From Sphingobacterium athyrii (GTDB lineage Bacteria; Bacteroidota; Bacteroidia; Sphingobacteriales; Sphingobacteriaceae), in NCBI RefSeq assembly GCF_003071065.1, contig NZ_QCXX01000010.1:614-64613 (forward strand): 64,000 nucleotides of DNA. Direction: 5' to 3'. Of the stretch, positions 5,801-14,319 are shown in pieces. Numbering within the stretch: position 1 is the stretch's first letter; every line of letters starts with the position of its first letter. The notes under the pieces were generated by a model. That model did not search any database and was not told the origin of the DNA. It was given only the letters and a program-made list of their open reading frames with translations. The translations under genes were made by a program, and so were the position numbers.

Positions 5801-8536
5801 TTAATTGTTTCTTAGCGTCTCCAAATACTGTTCTAATGAATATTCATCTGGATAAAGTACTTCACGTGCTTTACTCCCTTCAAATGGGCCGACAATTCCG
5901 GCGGCTTCCAATTGATCGATGATTCGTCCAGCTCTATTATAACCCAATTTCAATTTACGTTGGATTAATGATGTAGAACCTTGTTGATGCATGACAATCA
6001 AACGAGCCGCGTCTTCAAACAATTGATCGCGATCTTTTGGATCAAAATCTACGCTACCTGAACCCTCTCCGTTTTCATCAACATATTCCGGAAGCATAAA
6101 TGCCGATGGATAACCGCGTTGTGCTCCGATATAATCGGAGATCTGTTCAACTTCCGGTGTATCGACAAATGCACACTGAATACGTATCAAATCACTTCCA
6201 GTAGCCAGAAGCATGTCCCCGCGACCAATTAACTGATCTGCTCCGCCTGTATCTAAGATCGTTCGCGAATCTACCTTTGATAACACACGGAAGGCAAGAC
6301 GTGCCGGGAAGTTGGCTTTGATTGTACCTGTAATGATATTGACTGAAGGACGTTGGGTAGCAATGACCAGGTGAATTCCTACAGCACGGGCCAATTGGGC
6401 CAACCGCGCAATGGGGGTTTCTACTTCTTTTCCGGCAGTCATCATCAAATCGGCAAACTCATCAACAATAAGAACGATATATGGTAAGAATCGATGACCC
6501 TCCTCAGGGTTTAATCTGCGATTGATAAATTTTGCATTATATTCCTTTAAATTACGAACCTGCGCATTTTTCAAAAGGTCATATCGCTGATCCATTTCGA
6601 TACAAAGCGAGTTTAAGGTATTGATCACCTTTTTTGTGTCGGTAATGATCGCTTCCTCCTCATCTGGTAATTTGGCCAAGAAATGACGTTCAACCTTTTT
6701 GAATAGGGAAAGTTCAACTTTTTTAGGATCGACAAGCACAAATTTGAGTTCAGCAGGGTGCTTTTTATACAATAAAGACGTCAAAATCGCATTGATACCA
6801 ACGGATTTACCTTGCCCTGTGGCTCCCGCAACCAGAAGGTGGGGCATCTTCGCCAAATCAGCGATATAAACTTCATTAGAAATGGTTTTTCCCAATGCGA
6901 TGGGTAGATCCATATCTGTTTTTTGGAACTTTTCGGTGGCCAGAACAGATCGCATGGATACCATTTCTGGACTTGAGTTCGGTACTTCAATACCGATAGT
7001 TCCTTTACCCGGCATTGGTGCGATAATCCGGATTCCGAGTGCCGCGAGACTTAAGGCAATGTCGTCTTCCAGATTTTTGATTTTTGATATCCGTACGCCG
7101 GGTTTCGGTATAATCTCATATAGGGTTACCGTAGGACCGATTGTTGCTTTTATACTTTCAATCTCAATGCTATAATTCCGAAGTGTATCAACAATTTTGT
7201 TTTTGTTTGCTTCAAGTTCATGCTGATTGATGGTAATTTTACCACTTCCATAATCTCGTAATAGGTCGAGCGTGGGATGTTGATAGCCCGATAAGTCTAA
7301 TTTAGGATCATATTGACCAAACTGGGCAACGAGATCACTTGCTGTTATTTCTTTTTCCTCTTTGATGTCTTCGACAACCAATCCTGGGATTACAGCAACT
7401 TCAAGTGGAGGTTCTGGCTCCGCTTGTGGAGCAATTGTGATGGTTGGGCTTTGGTTTTCCTGTATGCTTGGACGCATTTGTTCCGATTCATCTTCATCCG
7501 GTTGATCAATAGTAAAACTAATTGAGGGCGTACTTTCCGTACGCTCTAAGGGACTATCATCGAAGGTGAGCACAACCTTGTCCTTTGGATCGATATGTAC
7601 CTCCGGTATGGGATGATGTGTAAATGAAGGACGTTCAAGTTCTTGCTGTAAATCTTTTTCCCGACTGGATTGAAACCTTTCATTTATGGAAGTTGGTCGT
7701 TGGAAAGATTCCCTAACGGATTGAATGGAATCGTCCTCTACGTGAACCTTAGTCCTCAAACTATTTGCTGAGTAGGAACCTTCGTCGTCTTCATCTTCCA
7801 TATCCTCCGATAAAGATTTGGATTTTCGATTGTTAAACAATACAAATTTAAAATCTAAGTTGTACAGTAGTATCAATGTTGTCAGGTATGCAAAGGCTAA
7901 AATACAACCAACGCCGACAACCCCAACTTGTGCCTCCAGTAATTTATTGGTCCAAAAACCAAATTTACCTTCCAACATGTGCGGTGCATCTGCCATAAAA
8001 CCATGCAGGAATCCCAATGTGACTGAAATAAAAACGATAGCTACAAAAGAGTAAACTACCGTGCGGTATAATGGGAGCAGTGATTTTTTGAATAATAGCC
8101 GATAGCCCAAAATGAACAATACCGGGATAAAGAGGAAAGCGGCAACTCCAAACCATTCATACATAAATTGGTTGGCCAGTAATGCACCGAATTTTCCTAA
8201 TTTATTGTCAACGACAGGTAGTTCGACAGTCTCATCGTGAATTTCTTCGGAAGAGCTAAAAAGGGTTCCCCAGCCGCCATTTGTTTTGGCGATATAACTT
8301 TGGTCATCTTCCCATGTGAAAAGATAGGAAACAAAAGCAGTGGCAAAGGCCAACGAAAGTACAATCAATAAAATCCCTAGAATTTTGACAGTCTTTTGCT
8401 GTGCATCTGAATACTCTCCGGGGAAGTTGGTTTTTTGACTTTTTTCTTTTTTAAATGTTGCCGATTCTTTTGATGGGGCACGCTTGCCAGAAACTGAATT
8501 TCCTGCCTGCCTAAATGTATTTCCTTTGTTTGACAT
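5801..8536 (-). CDS. ftsK: DNA translocase FtsK
   Basis: This 911-residue protein has four N-terminal membrane segments, a charged Pro/Glu/Ser-rich linker, and a C-terminal RecA-like motor. Walker A is GATGQGKS at about residues 571-578 and Walker B is LIVDEFADLM near 690-700. The last ~65 residues form the winged-helix gamma domain that reads KOPS-like sites (STSLIQRKLKLGYNRAGRI). It pumps chromosomes through the division septum. I chose the ATG at 8536 (MSNKGN); an in-frame GTG at 8548 would add four residues but lies closer to the -7 box at 8563-8570. Confidence 0.95.
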   Translation of the reverse strand: MSNKGNTFRQAGNSVSGKRAPSKESATFKKEKSQKTNFPGEYSDAQQKTVKILGILLIVLSLAFATAFVSYLFTWEDDQSYIAKTNGGWGTLFSSSEEIHDETVELPVVDNKLGKFGALLANQFMYEWFGVAAFLFIPVLFILGYRLLFKKSLLPLYRTVVYSFVAIVFISVTLGFLHGFMADAPHMLEGKFGFWTNKLLEAQVGVVGVGCILAFAYLTTLILLYNLDFKFVLFNNRKSKSLSEDMEDEDDEGSYSANSLRTKVHVEDDSIQSVRESFQRPTSINERFQSSREKDLQQELERPSFTHHPIPEVHIDPKDKVVLTFDDSPLERTESTPSISFTIDQPDEDESEQMRPSIQENQSPTITIAPQAEPEPPLEVAVIPGLVVEDIKEEKEITASDLVAQFGQYDPKLDLSGYQHPTLDLLRDYGSGKITINQHELEANKNKIVDTLRNYSIEIESIKATIGPTVTLYEIIPKPGVRISKIKNLEDDIALSLAALGIRIIAPMPGKGTIGIEVPNSSPEMVSMRSVLATEKFQKTDMDLPIALGKTISNEVYIADLAKMPHLLVAGATGQGKSVGINAILTSLLYKKHPAELKFVLVDPKKVELSLFKKVERHFLAKLPDEEEAIITDTKKVINTLNSLCIEMDQRYDLLKNAQVRNLKEYNAKFINRRLNPEEGHRFLPYIVLIVDEFADLMMTAGKEVETPIARLAQLARAVGIHLVIATQRPSVNIITGTIKANFPARLAFRVLSKVDSRTILDTGGADQLIGRGDMLLATGSDLIRIQCAFVDTPEVEQISDYIGAQRGYPSAFMLPEYVDENGEGSGSVDFDPKDRDQLFEDAARLIVMHQQGSTSLIQRKLKLGYNRAGRIIDQLEAAGIVGPFEGSKAREVLYPDEYSLEQYLETLRNN

Positions 8537-8562
8537 TGAAAAGTTCACAATTATACTGCTTA

Positions 8563-8570
8563 CAAACTTA
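8563..8570 (-). promoter_or_regulatory. -7 box TAAGTTTG for ftsK-lolA
   Basis: The minus strand reads TAAGTTTG, matching TAnnTTTG, 26 nt before the ATG at 8536. The rest of the gap to 8810 shows no gene. Confidence 0.55.
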
Positions 8571-8810
8571 GTTATTTTGATAGTATTTTGAAGATCATGA
8601 AGACTATTATTTTAAGTTTGTATTTTTTTCATAAACGAATAATTCCAGATAGGCTATTAAATGAATAATAGCAATGTATAACTAGCAAATACTATGCCCT
8701 GAGAAGAGATTTGCAATAAAGATTGGAGTAAATCGGAAAGAAGAGGCTGGTTTGTCTGTCTTTTACAGTTAAAGTAAATTATGTAGTTTTACTGATCAAA
8801 TTAAGGCATT

Positions 8811-9320
8811 ATGAATAAGTTTCAGATACGGAAAGCGGAACAGGCAGATAAAGGAAGGATTTGGGAAATTATACAACAGGCAATAGCACTACGCAAGGAG
8901 CAGGGCAGCAGGCAGTGGCAAGATGGTTATCCGAATGAAGATGTAGTACAGTCGGATATCGATAAAGGATATGGGCATGTGGTGGAGGCTGATGGTAAAA
9001 TTATCGGTTATGTCGCTATAATTTTCGATATCGAACCTGCTTACAATGCTATCGATGGCAAATGGCTTAGTGATGGCGAATATGTGGGCATTCACCGTTT
9101 GGCCTCAGCTCAGGATCCACACGTAAAAGGTCTTGGTACATCCATTATGCAGGGGGTGGAGGAGATCGCTGTTCTTAAGGGCGTATATAGCATTAAAGTG
9201 GATACGAACTTTGACAACGGGGGGATGTTGCATGTATTTGACAAGTTGGGGTATCAATATTGTGGAGAAGTACATTTTCGAGGGGCTTCCCGTCGTGCTT
9301 TTGAAAAGCTATTAAAATAA
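8811..9320 (+). CDS. GNAT-family N-acetyltransferase
   Basis: This 169-residue protein has the GNAT layout: an N-terminal strand-helix (QIRKAEQADKGRIWEI), a central GYVAII strand, and the acetyl-CoA pyrophosphate loop in HVKGLGTSIM at about residues 103-112 (an R/Q-x-x-G-x-G/A type motif). It transfers an acetyl group from acetyl-CoA to an amine; the acceptor cannot be inferred. It is monocistronic and converges on tyrS across a shared terminator. Confidence 0.87.
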   Translation: MNKFQIRKAEQADKGRIWEIIQQAIALRKEQGSRQWQDGYPNEDVVQSDIDKGYGHVVEADGKIIGYVAIIFDIEPAYNAIDGKWLSDGEYVGIHRLASAQDPHVKGLGTSIMQGVEEIAVLKGVYSIKVDTNFDNGGMLHVFDKLGYQYCGEVHFRGASRRAFEKLLK

Positions 9321-9370
9321 GTGATTATAGTGCCAAGATAACGCAGAAATCAGGTCGTTTTTGGTACCTA

Positions 9371-9419
9371 TTCAATAAAAAAATCCTTCTGATACCGTCA
9401 GAAGGATTTTTTTATTGAA
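9371..9419. terminator. Bidirectional terminator, 22-bp perfect stem
   Basis: The arms at 9371-9392 and 9398-9419 are exact reverse complements (core TCCTTCTGA / TCAGAAGGA) around a 5-nt loop. Each ends in A7/T7, so the hairpin has a T-tract in both directions and serves the GNAT gene and tyrS. Confidence 0.9.
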
Positions 9420-9430
9420 TAAAGCCACCT

Positions 9431-10711
9431 TTAAGCAATAATCAAATAGTAGTTTTTCTTGCCTCTTTGCGCAATGATGTATTTATTATTCACTAAGCTG
9501 CTTTCAGTGATCACTTGTTCGATATCCGTTGCTTTTTCACGGTTGATGGATACACCACCGCCCTGAAGCATTTTACGCGCCTCGCCTTTTGAAGGGAAAA
9601 CTTGTGTACTTACAGCCAAGAGATCGAGGATATTGATTCCCGCTTTTAGATCTTCTCTTGTTATCTGAAATTGCGGAATACCTTCAAACACATCCAATAC
9701 GGCTTCGTGATCTAAGTTGTTTAAAAATTCCAATGTACCATTGCCAAAGAGAAACTCAGAGGTTTTGATTGCTGTCTCGTAAGCTTCTTCGGAGTGTGTG
9801 CGGATGGTGATGTCTTTTGCTAATGCTTTTTGGACAATGCGTAAATGTGGTGCGGCATCATGTTCGGTGATGATCGCCTCGATTTCCGCCTGTGGTTTAA
9901 GTGTAAAGATCTTAATCCAGTTTTTGGCATCGTCATCCGAGGTGTTTAACCAAAATTGGTAATATTTATAGGGTGAAGTCTTCTTTGGATCTAACCATAC
10001 AGCTCCAGATTCTGTTTTTCCGAATTTTTGACCATCTGCTTTTTTAATCAATTGCGTGGTAATGGCGTAAGCAGTTCCCTGATCTTGACGACGGATCATT
10101 TCACTTCCAGTGACAATATTCCCCCATTGATCAGATCCGCCCATTTGTATTTTACAATTATGGTGCTTCCACAGGTAGTAAAAGTCATAACCTTGAATCA
10201 ATTGATAGGTGAATTCCGTAAATGATAGACCATTATCTCCTTCTAAACGTTTTTTTACCGAATCTTTTGCCATCATATAGTTGACAGTAATCATTTTACC
10301 GATATCACGAATAAAGTCTAAAAATTTGAAATCTTTGAACCAATCGTAATTATTAACCATCTGGGCATCATTTTCGCCTTCTCCAAATTCAAGAAATTTG
10401 CCTAACTGTTTTTTTAGACAAGCAACATTATGCTGTAGCGTTGCTTCGTCAAGTAAGTTACGCTCTGCAGATTTGAAAGAAGGGTCCCCAATCATTCCGG
10501 TTGCACCGCCAACCAATGCGACCGGTTTATGCCCCGCATTTTGGAAGTGGATCAATGTCATGATTTGAGTTAAGTGTCCTACGTGTAGAGAGTCTCCTGT
10601 GGGATCAAAGCCAATATAGCCAGCGACTTTTTCTTTATTCAGTAAGTCTTCAGTTCCAGGCATAATATCTTGCAACATGCCTCTCCAACGTAATTCTTCT
10701 ACAAAGCTCAT
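9431..10711 (-). CDS. tyrS: Tyrosyl-tRNA synthetase
   Basis: This 426-residue class I aminoacyl-tRNA synthetase attaches tyrosine to tRNA-Tyr. The HIGH-type motif is HVGHL near residue 42, and the KMSKS-type loop is KFGKTE near residue 230, the form seen in bacterial TyrS. GGSDQWGN and the YDFYYLW stretch shape the tyrosine pocket. A C-terminal S4 domain (residues ~355-426) binds the tRNA. The length matches the family. It is transcribed alone from the -7 box at 10747-10754. Confidence 0.97.
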   Translation of the reverse strand: MSFVEELRWRGMLQDIMPGTEDLLNKEKVAGYIGFDPTGDSLHVGHLTQIMTLIHFQNAGHKPVALVGGATGMIGDPSFKSAERNLLDEATLQHNVACLKKQLGKFLEFGEGENDAQMVNNYDWFKDFKFLDFIRDIGKMITVNYMMAKDSVKKRLEGDNGLSFTEFTYQLIQGYDFYYLWKHHNCKIQMGGSDQWGNIVTGSEMIRRQDQGTAYAITTQLIKKADGQKFGKTESGAVWLDPKKTSPYKYYQFWLNTSDDDAKNWIKIFTLKPQAEIEAIITEHDAAPHLRIVQKALAKDITIRTHSEEAYETAIKTSEFLFGNGTLEFLNNLDHEAVLDVFEGIPQFQITREDLKAGINILDLLAVSTQVFPSKGEARKMLQGGGVSINREKATDIEQVITESSLVNNKYIIAQRGKKNYYLIIA

Positions 10712-10746
10712 TGTTAAATGGATTTAATTTTTTAATTTACAAGATG

Positions 10747-10754
10747 CAAAGATA
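10747..10754 (-). promoter_or_regulatory. -7 box TATCTTTG for tyrS
   Basis: The minus strand reads TATCTTTG, matching TAnnTTTG, 35 nt before the tyrS ATG. I see no T-box-like leader in the short 5' region. Confidence 0.6.
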
Positions 10755-10814
10755 GGAGATTAAGCGTATATTGAGCGAATAATTCCATATAAAAGCACAC
10801 GCTAATAAGCTAAT

Positions 10815-11498
10815 ATGAATTTTTTGTCACATTTTTATTTTGAGCGGTTTGCAACCAATCCCGAGCGAATTGTCGGTGGATTGTTGCCCGATTTATTAAA
10901 AAATGCAGATAAAACTTTTGTGCTCAAACCCAGGCAATATGAAAATGAACTGCTGGACAATCCCTTGCTGGAACAACTTTATATCGGTTGGAACCGTCAT
11001 ATAGAAGTCGATCGTCTTTTTCATAATTCAACGTATTTTTTTCATCATACCCATCAGTTAAAGTTGCAGATACAGTCAAGCTTGCAAGGATTACCTATTC
11101 GACCTTCCTTTATGGCGCATATTGCTTTGGAGCTCTTATTGGATCATATTCTGACACAGCAAAGGGCTGTTTCCATTGATAAATTGTATGGTGCAATGTC
11201 TCAAGTGAACGAAGATGCTGTGCGAAAATTTCTGAAAATAAATCAATTAAGTGATATTCCTAAATTCGATAGATTTTACCATCAATTCATTGAGTGGAAA
11301 TATCTCTATGATTATGCGCATATGGAGAAGATTGCAGGTGCACTTTTCAATATCTGTAAACGATTGTGGCAATTTGAAGTTCAAGAGAATCAGCGGCAGT
11401 TGTTGACAGAACAATTGGTTTCCTATTTACATCATCATATGGGGGATTACCAAGAAATTTACCAATATATTCATTACGAATTAGTCGACTTTAAATAG
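10815..11498 (+). CDS. ACP phosphodiesterase-like protein (DUF479)
   Basis: This 227-residue protein starts with MNFLSHFYF and has GGLLPDLLK and a WNRHIEVDRLFH stretch, the pattern of the AcpH/DUF479 family. E. coli AcpH removes the 4'-phosphopantetheine arm from acyl carrier protein; many Bacteroidota homologues are untested. The His/Asp residues in the N-terminal half (SHFYF, LPDLL, HIEVD) fit an HD-like metal site. It precedes the permease gene by 78 nt on the same strand, but co-transcription is uncertain. Confidence 0.8.
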   Translation: MNFLSHFYFERFATNPERIVGGLLPDLLKNADKTFVLKPRQYENELLDNPLLEQLYIGWNRHIEVDRLFHNSTYFFHHTHQLKLQIQSSLQGLPIRPSFMAHIALELLLDHILTQQRAVSIDKLYGAMSQVNEDAVRKFLKINQLSDIPKFDRFYHQFIEWKYLYDYAHMEKIAGALFNICKRLWQFEVQENQRQLLTEQLVSYLHHHMGDYQEIYQYIHYELVDFK

Positions 11499-11576
11499 TC
11501 TGCCAAAAAATACCAATAGCATAAGACTTTGAAAATATTTATTTTCGCATAATTTTACGCATAAAACTAATTTTAC

Positions 11577-13271
11577 ATGTCACATAGACTTTTTCGGAAG
11601 AAAAGTGTTGATCAGATCCTACTGGATACCCAAAACGAGGGTGGAACTGGCCTCGCGAAGGTTTTGGGGGTAACCGATCTGGTTTCATTGGGTATAGCTG
11701 CTATCGTGGGCGCTGGAATTTTTAGCACCATCGGGTTAGCGAGTTATGAAGGTGGACCCGCTGTTTCTCTGCTCTTTATTTTTACCGCTTTTGCCTGCGT
11801 GTTTACGGCTCTTGCTTATGCGCAGTTTGCAAGCACAGTCCCTGTCTCTGGGTCAGCCTACACCTATGCTTATGTGGCTTTTGGCGAGTTGTTTGCCTGG
11901 ATTATAGGCTGGGCACTGGTATTGGAATATGCGGTTTCGAATACGGTCATTGCTATATCTTGGTCACAATATTTTGTTTCCATGCTGGAGGGATTTGGCT
12001 TGCATATACCGGCCTGGCTTTCCATGGCTCCTGGTTATGCCTTTGATGCAGTAGATAAAATGAATCAGCATGGCTTAGCAAACCTTACAGCCATTGATCA
12101 GCAAGGGCTTGCAGCATTTAACAGTGCGCCGCGAATTGGTGGAATGCCCATTATATTTGATTTGCCAGCTGGGGTAATTACTTTTTTGGTCACCTGGCTT
12201 GTCTATATAGGCATCAAGGAATCTCAAAAGGCGAGCATGATTATGGTGATGATTAAAGTGGGAATAATTCTGGCGGTTATTTTTGGGGGGATATTTTATG
12301 TAAAGCCTGAAAACTGGACTCCTTTTGCACCCAATGGCCTGGAGGGCGTCCTCGGAAGTGTTGCTGCCGTATTTTTTGCTTTTATCGGATTTGATTCGAT
12401 CTCCACAACGGCGGAGGAATGTAAAAATCCGCAACGCGATCTACCTAAAGCCATGATTTATTGCTTGCTGATCTGTACGGTCCTATATGTTGCTATTACC
12501 ATCGTGTTGACTGGAATGGTCAACTATACTGAACTGAATGTAAAAGATCCTTTGGCTTTTGTATTCAAGTATGTTGGATTTGACCATATGGCCGGCATTA
12601 TATCCGTGACATCGGTTATTGCGATTACAAGTGCACTTCTGGTCTATCAACTGGCACAACCAAGGATCTGGATGACCATGAGCAGGGACGGGTTGTTGTG
12701 GAAGAAATTTGCGACGATTCACCCGAAATACAAAACGCCTTCCTTTGCTACAATTGTAACGGGGCTCGTAGTAGCTATTCCTTCGCTGTTCTTCAAGATG
12801 GATTTTTTTGTTGACTTGACAAGTGTAGGAACATTCTTTGCATTTATATTGGTCTGTGCAGGTGTGCTCTACATGGATTATTCTGGATTATCGGCCAAAT
12901 CCAAATTTAAAGTTCCCTACATCAACGGAAAATATCTAGTAGGTGCGGGACTAATTATCGCGATTGTTTGTGTCGCTATTTATGGCCAGAATATATTAGA
13001 CGAGTGGAAGAAATCTTCACTTTTGGAAATTTTGGAACATAAAATGTTGGTAATCATATTTTGGTTAACATGGTTAGGTTTGAGCATTTATAGCTTTAAA
13101 ATGAATTTCTCTCTCCTGCCTGTTATCGGGATACTGATTAATCTATATCTAATGACTGAACTCGGTGCTAGTAATTGGATTATTTTTGTGATTTGGTTGG
13201 TAATTGGTCTAGGGGTATATTTTATGTATGGTTATAAACACTCCAAGCTAAATAGATCAGCATCTGCTTAG
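11577..13271 (+). CDS. APC-superfamily amino-acid permease
   Basis: This 564-residue membrane protein has about 12-14 hydrophobic helices. It carries APC signatures: GIAAIVGAGIFSTIG (the broken first helix that binds substrate) at about residues 39-53, VPVSGSAYTYAY near 91-102, and FFAFIGFDSISTTAEE near 266-281. It resembles the cationic amino-acid transporter (YfnA/CAT) branch, which moves amino acids into the cell with protons. Substrate is not determinable here. A strong terminator follows. Confidence 0.9.
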   Translation: MSHRLFRKKSVDQILLDTQNEGGTGLAKVLGVTDLVSLGIAAIVGAGIFSTIGLASYEGGPAVSLLFIFTAFACVFTALAYAQFASTVPVSGSAYTYAYVAFGELFAWIIGWALVLEYAVSNTVIAISWSQYFVSMLEGFGLHIPAWLSMAPGYAFDAVDKMNQHGLANLTAIDQQGLAAFNSAPRIGGMPIIFDLPAGVITFLVTWLVYIGIKESQKASMIMVMIKVGIILAVIFGGIFYVKPENWTPFAPNGLEGVLGSVAAVFFAFIGFDSISTTAEECKNPQRDLPKAMIYCLLICTVLYVAITIVLTGMVNYTELNVKDPLAFVFKYVGFDHMAGIISVTSVIAITSALLVYQLAQPRIWMTMSRDGLLWKKFATIHPKYKTPSFATIVTGLVVAIPSLFFKMDFFVDLTSVGTFFAFILVCAGVLYMDYSGLSAKSKFKVPYINGKYLVGAGLIIAIVCVAIYGQNILDEWKKSSLLEILEHKMLVIIFWLTWLGLSIYSFKMNFSLLPVIGILINLYLMTELGASNWIIFVIWLVIGLGVYFMYGYKHSKLNRSASA

Positions 13272-13287
13272 AATTGGTATTATGATG

Positions 13288-13337
13288 TTTTAAATAACAA
13301 AGGAGCTATTATTCGATAGCTCCTTTGTTATTTAAAA
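13288..13337. terminator. Bidirectional terminator, 22-bp perfect stem
   Basis: Arms at 13288-13309 and 13316-13337 are exact reverse complements (core AAAGGAGCTAT / ATAGCTCCTTT) around TATTCG. The right arm overlaps the stop codon of rlmF at 13332-13334, so the last rlmF bases double as terminator stem. Confidence 0.85.
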
Positions 13338-14243
13338 TCTCCACAAAAGGATTCGGCTTACTTTGTTGCCTTGTTCCATACGGATAACTTCAGATTCTTT
13401 TACATTGATTTTCTTTAGTTTATGCTGCAGAAAGCGAACATCTTCACGGTGAGCAACTAATGAAGAAAACCACTTCACCTGATCTCTATAGAACTGACTT
13501 TCAAATATCATACGTGTCAAGAAAGCTTTTTCCCCTCCGTCGCACCAGAGCTCACTTCCTTGTCCTGAAAAGGTTTGGACAACGTTTGTCTCATCTATTT
13601 TAGCATCTTTTATACCGGTAGTTTTACGTACAGATTGTTGTAATGCCTCCGTTTGGGAACTAAAGAAAGGTGGATTGCAGATGATCATGTCAAATTTTTC
13701 ATCAGGAAGGATGATGTCTTTGAAAATTGCTTTTGGATTGTTTTGTAACCGTATTTGGATATTCTTTTTTAAACTCATATTGGTACGGGTAATCTCAATA
13801 GCGTTTTTGTATGCTTTTTTTATAACCTCAGAACCAACAAAACTCCAGCCATATTCCTGGTGACCAATAATGGGATAGATACAACTGGCTCCCACACCGA
13901 TATCTAGCACCCGTACTTTTCCTCCTTTTGGAATTTCACCGTTGTTATCTCTGGCAAGCACATCAGCAACATAATGAATATAATCTGCTCTACCCGGAAT
14001 AGGAGGACAGAGATTTTCCTTTGGAATGTCCCAATGTTGGATGTGGTAGTATTTTTTAAGAAGTGCTTGATTTAATATTTTAACAGCTTCCGGATTGTTA
14101 AAATCAATTGTTTTGAGTTTATAAGCATTTACCGTAACAAAATCTTTTAAGGAAGGTTCGATTTTGCTAAGTTCGTCAAAATTGTAGTTATCGAGATGTC
14201 TATTTCGAGGGTGTAATTTCTTTGTTGGATTAGCGTCTGCCAT
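13332..14243 (-). CDS. rlmF: 23S rRNA (adenine-1618-N6)-methyltransferase RlmF
   Basis: This 303-residue protein matches the RlmF (YbiN) family. It starts MADANPTKKLHPRNRH, has the SAM-binding stretch VRVLDIGVGASCIYP, and the N6-adenine methyltransferase motif NPPF in ICNPPFFSS. The family methylates A1618 of 23S rRNA. An in-frame extension upstream to 14309 is possible but would read through the -7 box at 14260-14267 and does not match the family, so the ATG at 14243 is preferred. Confidence 0.93.
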   Translation of the reverse strand: MADANPTKKLHPRNRHLDNYNFDELSKIEPSLKDFVTVNAYKLKTIDFNNPEAVKILNQALLKKYYHIQHWDIPKENLCPPIPGRADYIHYVADVLARDNNGEIPKGGKVRVLDIGVGASCIYPIIGHQEYGWSFVGSEVIKKAYKNAIEITRTNMSLKKNIQIRLQNNPKAIFKDIILPDEKFDMIICNPPFFSSQTEALQQSVRKTTGIKDAKIDETNVVQTFSGQGSELWCDGGEKAFLTRMIFESQFYRDQVKWFSSLVAHREDVRFLQHKLKKINVKESEVIRMEQGNKVSRILLWRF

Positions 14244-14259
14244 GTTATAATATTTGCAA

Positions 14260-14267
14260 CAAAAGTA
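14260..14267 (-). promoter_or_regulatory. -7 box TACTTTTG for rlmF
   Basis: The minus strand reads TACTTTTG, matching TAnnTTTG, 16 nt before the chosen rlmF ATG. Confidence 0.6.
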
Positions 14268-14287
14268 ATGCAATTCTATTGAATAAA

Positions 14288-14313
14288 AAAGGTGATGCAG
14301 AAGCATCACCTTT
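14288..14313 (-). terminator. kup terminator
   Basis: AAAGGTGATGC and GCATCACCTTT form an 11-bp stem with an AGAA loop just after the kup stop codon, followed on the minus strand by a T-run. Confidence 0.8.
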
Positions 14314-14319
14314 AAAGAC